From: an uncultured Faecalibacterium sp. | GTDB lineage: Bacteria; Bacillota; Clostridia; Oscillospirales; Ruminococcaceae | NCBI GenBank assembly: GCA_900765705.1 | Contig: CAAFSR010000218.1 | Coordinates: 1-5,107, forward strand | Reading direction: 5' to 3' | DNA length: 5,107 nt | Part shown: piece by piece, positions 1 through 4,827 of the stretch | Layout of the letters: each line of letters opens with the position of its first letter | Position numbering within the stretch: position 1 is the stretch's first letter | The notes under the pieces: generated by a model | Database searches by the model: none | Told to the model about the DNA's origin: nothing | Seen by the model: the letters and a program-made list of their open reading frames with translations, nothing else | Made by a program: the position numbers and the translations under genes

Positions 1-236
1 CGGCGGCGCAGCTCTGCAGCCGCCGTAAGGCCCTCGGGCCGGGCTACCGCCGCAAGCTCAATGAGGTACAGCTCGTACCGGACCCCGGCGGTATCCTGCT
101 GCAAAAGCGCCTCCGGGCTTTGCAGCTGCTCCACGATGCAGGCATCGTCACGCCGGGCAAAGAACTCCATACACTGGTGCTCCAGCCTGCTGCGCAGCGC
201 CCCGTCCGGGCTGCAGATGGCAATGTGAAATATCAT
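1..236 (-). CDS. Response-regulator-like protein, N-terminal receiver domain (partial, degenerate active site)
   Basis: This gene starts at the ATG at 236-234 and runs off the left edge after 78 full codons, so its output domain is not visible. The start is supported by AAAGGA about 9 bases upstream on the minus strand. The protein opens MIFHIAICSPD and later has YELYLIEL, then a Gly-Leu and an LR-rich helix around residues 69-78. This pattern matches AgrA/LytTR-type receivers (IAICDDD, then YDLYLLDI-MP-x-x-G, then ARELR). Compared with that pattern, the acidic pair after C8 is S9-P10, leaving only D11. The phospho-acceptor Asp is E60, and the Met-Pro after it is missing. Such a receiver would probably not be phosphorylated normally and might be fixed in one state. 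I infer a regulator with a C-terminal LytTR or other DNA-binding domain, but only the N-terminus is seen. No histidine kinase is visible in the window. Confidence 0.55.
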   Translation of the reverse strand, partial: MIFHIAICSPDGALRSRLEHQCMEFFARRDDACIVEQLQSPEALLQQDTAGVRYELYLIELAAVARPEGLTAAAELRR

Positions 237-322
237 GGTTTGGTTTCCTTTGCAGGGCAGACGATTTGAAATGGCCTCGCGTTGCTCTGTCCATCATCAG
301 CGGAAAAATTATCTTAAATCAA

Positions 323-358
323 GCAATTCCGGGCAGACTGCGGTCTGCCCGGAATTGC
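323..358 (-). terminator. Strong hairpin terminator between the peptidase and response-regulator genes
   Basis: The arms GCAATTCCGGGCAGAC (323-338) and GTCTGCCCGGAATTGC (343-358) are perfectly complementary over 16 bp, with a 4-base loop. On the minus strand the hairpin lies about 48 bases past the stop of the aminopeptidase gene and is followed by TTGATTT and, a little later, a T5 run, as expected for an intrinsic terminator. On the plus strand it is followed by ATTTTT, so it could work in both directions, although no plus-strand gene is seen to its left. It implies that the response-regulator gene has its own promoter in 237-322. I saw no convincing one: TTGATT at 322-317 with GATGAT about 18 bases further is a weak candidate. 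Confidence 0.8.
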
Positions 359-406
359 ATTTTTACGGTAAAGGTCGGGACGGAAAACGGCAGCTGATTT
401 TTATTT

Positions 407-2206
407 TCAGCAGCCGATGGCGGCGCACTTTTCGGCCAGCCATGCGCGCTCGTCCTCGGTCAGGCGGGGGGCCAGCTGCTCGAATACCTTGCGGTGATAG
501 TCGTTCAGCCATGCGATCTGCTCCTTGTCCAGCACGCCGGGCACGATGGGAGAGGTGGCAATGGGTACAAAGGTGATGGGACGGAAGGCAAGGAAGGTGC
601 CGTACTGGTTGTCGGCCTTGTGGTAGCACTCGATCTCGTTCTCGATGCGGATGCCTACCTCCCCTGCTTCGTACACGCCGGGCTCGTCGGTAACGATCAT
701 GCCCGGGCGCATCAGGGTGGTGTTGCGGCCGTTCAGGGCGTGGGGGCCCTCATGGACGTTGCCCACAAAGCTGACGCTGTGGCCGGTGCCGCAGCGATAG
801 TTGATCAGGTGACGCCACAGCGGCTCGCGGGCGATGGTGTCCAGCATGTGGCAGTCGCAGTAGTCCAGCCAGACGGCCTTGGCAATGTCGATGTGGCACT
901 GCAAAGTCCATGTATAGAACAGGCGCTCGTCCTCGGTCAGCTCGCCCAGCGGGTAGGTGCGGGTGATGTCGGTGGTGCCGTCCATGTAGGTGGCACCGCT
1001 GTCCACCAGCAAAAAGCCCTTGCGCTGCAGAACGGCGTGGTCCTCCGGGGTGGCGTGGTAGTGCATCATGGCAGCGTTGCCGCCGTAGGCTGCAATGGTG
1101 CCAAAGCTCTCTACAAGGAACTTGTCGTCCGCACTGCGGTACTTGTGCAGGATCTCGTCCACGGTCAGCTCGGTCAGCGCTTCACCGGCAGCCAGACGGT
1201 TTTCCAGCTCGATCTGGAAGCGCACCATCGCCACGGCGTCCCGCAGGTGGGTCTCGCGCAGGTGGGCCAGCTCCACCTCGTTCTTTACGCCCTTCATGGC
1301 CAGCAGCGGGTCGGCGGCGTCCTTCACGGTCAGGGCGGGGTTATTTTCCAGCACCTGATACACGGCGTAGTTCACGGTGGCGCTCTCCGCCAGCACGGTC
1401 TGGGGCTCGGTCTCGGCGGCCATCGCGTCCAGAATGCTGTCGTAGTCGGCCAGCGTCACGCCGTTGGCCTCCAGCTCTGCCTTGGCTTCCGGGGTGACCC
1501 GCGACTGATCGATGAACAGCACGGCGCGGCTGGGGGTAACGTAGCAGTAGGCCATGGCGTAGGGGGTGCATTCGATATCCATGGCGCGCAGGTTCAAAAG
1601 CCATGCCAGATTATCCAGCTTACCCACCAGCTGGGCGGTGCAGCCCTGCGCCTGCAGCTTTGCGCGCAGCTGCTCCAGCTTTTCTGCCGGGGAGAAACCG
1701 GCGTACTCCTTGGGCAGGATCCATGCCGGGGTAGCCGGGCGGGCAGGGCGGCCCTCCACCCACAGCTCGTCCTCCAGAAACAGGGTCTTGATGCTGCCGT
1801 GCTTTGCTTCCAGCGCCTTTTTCAGGCTGTTGACCAGCGCGCAGTTGGCGGTCAGGCCGCACAGGCCCAGCGTGCCGCCCTCGGGCAGCACCTTGGCGCA
1901 GTACTCCTCCACTGTGGGCACGCCCGGCTCGCCCATGCGCATCAGCTGGATCTCCGTACCGGCGATCTCCTTTTCGGCCTGCACAAAGTACCGGCCGTCT
2001 GCCCAGACGGCGCTCTCGGTCAGGGTGACCACAAAGTTGGAGTTTTCGCCGTGGAAGCCGGAAAAATAGGTCAGGGAGGTGTAGTGGTCGGGCAGGTACT
2101 CGCTGGAATGCGGGTCGCCCACCGGGATCAGATAGACCTCCACGCCGTTTGCCTGCATAGCGGCACGCAGTGCAGCCAGACGCTCGGGAACCGTGTTCAT
2201 ACTCAT
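407..2206 (-). CDS. Xaa-Pro aminopeptidase (aminopeptidase P family, M24B), long three-domain type
   Basis: This complete 599-residue protein most likely removes the N-terminal residue from peptides with proline in second position, using two metal ions, often Mn(II) in this family. There is no signal peptide, so it should act in the cytoplasm on imported or recycled peptides. Approximate layout: creatinase N domain 8-140, second creatinase-like N domain 150-310, M24 pita-bread catalytic domain 315-530, M24 C-terminal domain 538-598. The metal ligands are all present: D402 and D413 in DSGATYMDGTTD, H476 in GTGHS, E508 in DEPGVYE and E522 in RIENE. The accessory histidines H382 (MMHYH) and H485 (NVHEGP) are also kept. 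The length matches the human XPNPEP1-like form, not the roughly 440-residue E. coli PepP. The ATG at 2206 is preferred over the in-frame ATG at 2200 because AGAGGG lies 9 bases upstream of it. The gene is divergent from the metal operon and is probably a single-gene unit ended by the 323-358 hairpin. Confidence 0.95.
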   Translation of the reverse strand: MSMNTVPERLAALRAAMQANGVEVYLIPVGDPHSSEYLPDHYTSLTYFSGFHGENSNFVVTLTESAVWADGRYFVQAEKEIAGTEIQLMRMGEPGVPTVEEYCAKVLPEGGTLGLCGLTANCALVNSLKKALEAKHGSIKTLFLEDELWVEGRPARPATPAWILPKEYAGFSPAEKLEQLRAKLQAQGCTAQLVGKLDNLAWLLNLRAMDIECTPYAMAYCYVTPSRAVLFIDQSRVTPEAKAELEANGVTLADYDSILDAMAAETEPQTVLAESATVNYAVYQVLENNPALTVKDAADPLLAMKGVKNEVELAHLRETHLRDAVAMVRFQIELENRLAAGEALTELTVDEILHKYRSADDKFLVESFGTIAAYGGNAAMMHYHATPEDHAVLQRKGFLLVDSGATYMDGTTDITRTYPLGELTEDERLFYTWTLQCHIDIAKAVWLDYCDCHMLDTIAREPLWRHLINYRCGTGHSVSFVGNVHEGPHALNGRNTTLMRPGMIVTDEPGVYEAGEVGIRIENEIECYHKADNQYGTFLAFRPITFVPIATSPIVPGVLDKEQIAWLNDYHRKVFEQLAPRLTEDERAWLAEKCAAIGC

Positions 2207-2269
2207 AACAAAAGCCCTCTTTCTGTCATTTGCCGGAAAAACGTCCGGCGGCGGTGGTTTGCTGCTGCT

Positions 2270-2298
2270 ATTGTATCATTCTGCGGGGAAGAATGCAA
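2270..2298 (-). promoter_or_regulatory. Candidate promoter for the aminopeptidase gene
   Basis: Read on the minus strand, TTGCAT (2298-2293) is followed by a 17-base spacer and TACAAT (2275-2270). A TG one base before the -10 gives TGATACAAT, an extended -10. The -35 is poor (only TTG agrees), so the extended -10 would carry the activity. Transcription would start near 2263, leaving a leader of about 57 bases before the ATG at 2206. Confidence 0.5.
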
Positions 2299-2320
2299 TG
2301 CGAGAGGGTTCGCTCTTGGG

Positions 2321-2348
2321 GCAGCTGGCACGGCAAAGCCGTGTCTGC
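2321..2348. repeat. GC-rich inverted repeat (dyad) in the divergent region
   Basis: CACGGC AAA GCCGTG (2329-2343) is a perfect 6-bp stem with a 3-base loop, flanked by GCAG (2321-2324) and CTGC (2345-2348), which can pair outside a small asymmetric internal loop. It lies upstream of both predicted promoters, so it should not be in either mRNA. It may be a protein-binding dyad or a chance feature. No T-run follows, so it is not a typical terminator. Confidence 0.35.
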
Positions 2349-2414
2349 GGGGGTAAAACGCCGTCAATTTGCAAAAAAAGTTACAATTTTTTCTTGAAAA
2401 AGGCCGGTTTCCCA

Positions 2415-2433
2415 TTGACAGGCTTGTTATAAT
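2415..2433 (+). promoter_or_regulatory. Extended -10 promoter for the CobW-like operon
   Basis: TGTTATAAT (2425-2433) is a perfect extended -10 element (TGnTATAAT), with a predicted start near 2440. A consensus TTGACA lies at 2415-2420, but only 7 bases before TATAAT, so the two cannot form a normal -35/-10 pair. At the correct 17-base spacing, positions 2405-2410 read CGGTTT, which is not a -35. An A/T-rich block upstream could help as an UP-like element. The promoter would give a leader of about 85 bases to the CobW-like start at 2525. Confidence 0.6.
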
Positions 2434-2450
2434 AGAGGTGTAGTATTTTT

Positions 2451-2528
2451 ATGGGTCAGCACTCTGCGGCCCTTTGCGCTAACAATTGCGAATATTGCGA
2501 TAAAAAGAAAGAGGCATTTGGATCATGA
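2451..2528 (+). CDS. Possible 25-residue Cys-containing leader peptide (uORF)
   Basis: An ATG at 2451 opens 25 codons ending with TGA at 2526-2528, overlapping the CobW-like gene's start as ATGA, the classic layout for translational coupling. The peptide begins MGQHSAAL and has three cysteines (residues 9, 13, 16) in C-ANN-C-EY-C spacing, followed by an acidic/lysine tail ending KEAFGS. AGAGGTG (2434-2440) is a good ribosome site 10 bases before the ATG. The problem is that the best promoter (TATAAT 2428-2433) would start RNA at about 2440, leaving that site out of the message, so translation would be near-leaderless unless an upstream promoter is used. A metal-responsive leader peptide is an inference; chance is a real alternative because the ORF is short. 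Confidence 0.3.
   Translation: MGQHSAALCANNCEYCDKKKEAFGS
2485..2500 (+). promoter_or_regulatory. Tandem ATTGCGA direct repeat, possible operator
   Basis: ATTGCGA occurs at 2485-2491 and 2494-2500, a 9-base period, with a further TTGCG at 2474-2478. Each copy is one base from ATTACGA, the half-site of Firmicutes Zur boxes, but Zur boxes are inverted repeats and these are direct. The repeat lies about 25-40 bases before the CobW-like start, downstream of the predicted promoter, where a bound protein could block transcription. It also falls in frame with the small ORF (codons AAT TGC GAA TAT TGC GAT), so coding constraint could equally explain it. Confidence 0.25.
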
Positions 2529-3799
2529 CTAAAATCGACATTTTCTCCGGCTTCCTTGGCGCCGGCAAAACTACCCTGATCAAAAAGCTTATCACCGAGG
2601 CCTTTGCAGGCCAGCAGGTGGTGCTGATCGAGAACGAGTTCGGCGAGATCGGCATTGACGGCGGCTTTCTGAAGGAAAGCGGCATCCAGATCAACGAGCT
2701 GAACGCCGGCTGCATCTGCTGCTCTCTGGTGGGCGATTTCCGCACCGCTCTGCAGCAGGTGGTGGAACAGTACCACCCCGACCGCATCGTCATCGAGCCC
2801 TCCGGCGTTGGCAAGCTGAGCGATGTGACCCGCGCCGTGGAGGGCGTGGCCGAGCATCTGGACGTGCAGCTGAACAGCTTTGTAACCGTGGCCGACGTGA
2901 ACAAGGTCAAGATGTATATGAAGAACTTCGGCGAGTTCTACGATGACCAGATCAGCCACGCAAGCTGCATTCTGCTCAGCCGCACCCAGACCGCCAGCGA
3001 GGAAAAGATCGCCGCTGCCGTGGCCCTGCTGCGGGAAAAGAACCCCACCGCCACCATCGTGACCACCGCATGGGATCACCTGACCGGTGAGCAGATCCTG
3101 AAGGCCATGTCCACCAAGGACGACTTCAAGGCGGAGCTGATCGCTATGGCTGCCAAGGCCAACGAGGAGCACGCCCACGAGGACGAGGAAGAAGAGCACG
3201 AGCATCACCATCACTACGATGAAAACGGTGTGTGCAGCTGCGGCCATCATCACGACCATGACGATGATGATGACGAGGATGAGCACGAGCATCATCACCA
3301 CGACCACGACGAGCATGATCATGATGACCATTGCTGCTGCGGTCACCACCACGATCATGATGAAGATGATGACGAGCACGAGCATCATCACCATGACCAT
3401 GACGAACATGACCATGATGACCACTGCTGCTGCGGCCATCACCATGACCATGAGGAGGAGCACGAGCACCACCACGACCATGACGGTCATTGCAGCTGCG
3501 GTCATCACCACCACGACCACCACGCCGATGAGGTGTTCACCAGCTGGGGCGTGGAGACTGCCCGCAAGTTCACCAAGGCCGAGGTGGAGCACGCCCTCAC
3601 CGAGCTGGATACCGGCAATTACGGCATGATCCTGCGCAGCAAGGGCATCGTGGACGGCGGCGCAGACGGCTGGCTGGAGTTCGACTATGTGCCCGGCGAG
3701 TGGGAAGTGCGCAGCCGCAGCGCAGACGTGGGCGGCAAGCTGGTGGTCATCGGCTCCAAGCTGAACGAGAGCGCCATTGCCCAGCTGTTCGGCTGCTGA
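2525..3799 (+). CDS. COG0523/CobW-family G3E GTPase metallochaperone with large His/Cys/acidic repeat insert
   Basis: This 424-residue P-loop GTPase belongs to the family that delivers or inserts metals (CobW, ZigA, YciC and ZNG1 type); it is probably cytoplasmic. Walker A is GFLGAGKT (9-16). The metal-binding CxCC motif is C63-I-C65-C66 in NAGCICC. Walker B region is VIEPSGVGK, with E91 and G94. The usual NKxD base-specificity motif is degenerate, reading LSRTQ (151-155). After residue 215 comes an insert to about 333 with 49 His, 10 Cys and many Asp/Glu, in roughly four repeat units built on EHEHHHH-(x)-CxCG-HHHDH. The CobW C-terminal domain follows (338-424: GMILRSKG, FDYVPGEW, VVIGSKLNE). 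The ATG at 2525 has AAAGAGG 10 bases upstream; an in-frame stop at 2501 rules out a longer form. It is the first large gene of a three-gene operon. Zinc is the best guess for the metal from the family and the His/Cys ligands, but cobalt or nickel cannot be excluded. Confidence 0.93.
   Translation: MTKIDIFSGFLGAGKTTLIKKLITEAFAGQQVVLIENEFGEIGIDGGFLKESGIQINELNAGCICCSLVGDFRTALQQVVEQYHPDRIVIEPSGVGKLSDVTRAVEGVAEHLDVQLNSFVTVADVNKVKMYMKNFGEFYDDQISHASCILLSRTQTASEEKIAAAVALLREKNPTATIVTTAWDHLTGEQILKAMSTKDDFKAELIAMAAKANEEHAHEDEEEEHEHHHHYDENGVCSCGHHHDHDDDDDEDEHEHHHHDHDEHDHDDHCCCGHHHDHDEDDDEHEHHHHDHDEHDHDDHCCCGHHHDHEEEHEHHHDHDGHCSCGHHHHDHHADEVFTSWGVETARKFTKAEVEHALTELDTGNYGMILRSKGIVDGGADGWLEFDYVPGEWEVRSRSADVGGKLVVIGSKLNESAIAQLFGC
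3170..3523 (+). repeat. In-frame His/Asp/Cys tandem repeat in the CobW-like gene
   Basis: The DNA encoding residues 216-333 contains four imperfect units starting near residues 224, 253, 284 and 312 (periods 29, 31 and 28 residues). Each has a His-rich block, an acidic/His linker and a CSCG or CCCG turn followed by three or four His. Units two (3281-3373) and three (from 3374) share 26 identical leading residues but differ at 9 codons, all silent changes such as CAC/CAT and GAT/GAC. This implies duplication followed by divergence with the protein pattern kept. Confidence 0.9.
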
Positions 3800-3836
3800 A
3801 CCCCGCAAGCGATAAAAGAAGGAGAAGCTGTTTATT

Positions 3837-4799
3837 ATGGCAAAAGAGATCCCGGTCTACCTGTTTGTGGGCTTTCTGGAAAGCGGCAAGACCAAGTTTA
3901 TTCAGGAAACCTTTGAAGACCCCAATTTCGACTCCGGCGACAAGACCCTGCTGCTGGTCTGCGAGGAGGGCGAAGAGGAGTACAACGAGAAGAAGTTCGC
4001 CTTTCCCGGCGTGACCGTGAAGGTGCTGGAGGATAAGTCTGAGCTGAACCCCCAGAACCTTGCAAAGCTGGGCAAGGAGGCGGACGCAGGCCGCGTGGTC
4101 ATTGAGTACAATGGCATGTGGCTGCTGCAGGATCTGGCCGAGGCACTGCCCGAGAACTGGCTGGTGTACCAGTGCATCGCCACCGCCGACGGCACCACCG
4201 CCCTGACCTACGCCCGCGACAACTCCATGCGCAGCCTGATGCTGGACAAGATCGCCCGCAGCGAGCTGATCGTGTTCAACCGCGCCGAGGCTGTGAACAA
4301 CGATGACGCCCGGCAGGAGCTGCACAAGCTGGTGCGGCAGGCCTCCCGCAAGTGCGATATCGCCTACGAGTTCAAGGACGGCAGCGTAGCCTACGACGAC
4401 ATCCCCGATCCGCTGCCCTTTGATATCAACGCCGACCCCATCGACATCCCGGACGACGATTTCGGCATCTGGTATATGGACTGTCAGGATGAGCCCCAGA
4501 AGTACACCGGCAAGACGGTGCGTTTTCTGGCACAGGTCTGCCAGACCAACCGCGCCGGCAAAAACAGCTTTGTGCCCGGCCGCTTTGCCATGACCTGCTG
4601 CGTGCAGGACATCCAGTTTGTGGGCTTCCCCTGCAGCTACGATGGCTACAAGGCACTGGAGCAGCGCGCATGGGTGCGTGTGACCGCAAAGGTGGGCTAT
4701 AAGTTCCACAACATCTACCGGGGCAAGGGCCCGGTGCTCACCGCCGTGTCGGTAGAGCCCGCCGAAAAGCCCTTAGAAGAGGTCGTAACGTTCTCTTAA
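3837..4799 (+). CDS. COG0523-like P-loop NTPase fused to a YcgQ/TIGR03943 (DUF1980)-like C-terminal domain
   Basis: This 320-residue protein begins like the preceding GTPase: Walker A GFLESGKT (12-19), a Walker-B-like strand RVVIEYNG (86-93, E90) and IVFNRAE (145-151), which sits where the G3E NKxD motif would be. It lacks the CxCC metal motif, so it probably does not carry metal as CobW does. From about residue 210 the sequence GIWYMDC...YTGKTVRF...FVPGRFAMTCCVQD...WVRVTAKV closely resembles the C-terminal domain of YcgQ/TIGR03943 proteins (GRF-x-ITCCVAD motif, an OB-like fold); C254 and C255 are the paired cysteines. YcgQ proteins usually pair with a YcgR-type permease, but none is seen here. 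AAGGAG (3819-3824) lies 12 bases before the ATG, and the gap to the preceding gene is 37 bases, so the two are probably cotranscribed. I infer a partner in metal trafficking; the substrate is unknown. Confidence 0.8.
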   Translation: MAKEIPVYLFVGFLESGKTKFIQETFEDPNFDSGDKTLLLVCEEGEEEYNEKKFAFPGVTVKVLEDKSELNPQNLAKLGKEADAGRVVIEYNGMWLLQDLAEALPENWLVYQCIATADGTTALTYARDNSMRSLMLDKIARSELIVFNRAEAVNNDDARQELHKLVRQASRKCDIAYEFKDGSVAYDDIPDPLPFDINADPIDIPDDDFGIWYMDCQDEPQKYTGKTVRFLAQVCQTNRAGKNSFVPGRFAMTCCVQDIQFVGFPCSYDGYKALEQRAWVRVTAKVGYKFHNIYRGKGPVLTAVSVEPAEKPLEEVVTFS

Positions 4800-4827
4800 C
4801 ATTTATTTATCACAAGGAGGTTCTGGT

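Larger units (their letters stand above)
2207..2524. other. Divergent intergenic control region
   Basis: This 318-base gap separates the leftward peptidase from the rightward metal operon and holds no ORF-track-sized gene. From left to right it has the peptidase leader with its ribosome site (AGAGGG on minus, about 2216-2221), a minus-strand promoter (2270-2298), a GC-rich dyad (2321-2348), an A/T-rich block with A7 and T6 runs (2372-2400) that could act as an UP element or bent DNA, a plus-strand extended -10 (2425-2433), and a leader with a small Cys-rich ORF and a 9-bp direct repeat. The ribosome site for the CobW-like gene is AAAGAGG (2508-2514). Confidence 0.7.

Noticed and set aside
494..2356. 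Long open frame (620 codons) on the plus strand across the peptidase gene
   Set aside because: It is antisense to a well-supported M24B peptidase with all catalytic motifs. Its Val/Gly/His-rich product looks like the complement of GC-rich codons and shows no known domain.
2372..2400. A7/T6-rich block as a terminator
   Set aside because: The short A7...T6 pairing has no GC-rich stem, and no gene ends nearby on either strand. A promoter-proximal A/T block is more likely.
2434..2524. A riboswitch in the leader of the metal operon
   Set aside because: The leader is under about 90 bases and I could not find a conserved aptamer fold or a terminator/antiterminator pair.
3170..3523. The repetitive DNA as a CRISPR or minisatellite array
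   Set aside because: The repeat is in frame, encodes a consistent His/Cys pattern and has no unique spacers, so it is protein-coding.
3219..3629. Met/Thr-rich open frame in a second plus-strand frame through the repeat
   Set aside because: This is a frame-shifted reading of the His/Asp codons (ACC, ATG, ATC) with no plausible start context and no family resemblance.
2456..3808. Long open frame (450 codons) on the minus strand across the CobW-like gene
   Set aside because: Its Val/Met/Ile-rich stretch is simply the complement of the CAC/CAT/GAT/GAC repeat (GTG, ATG, ATC, GTC). It is not a real transmembrane protein.
3747..4709. Open frame of 320 codons on the minus strand over the second GTPase-like gene
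   Set aside because: It is antisense to a gene with a clear P-loop and YcgQ-like motifs and has no independent support.
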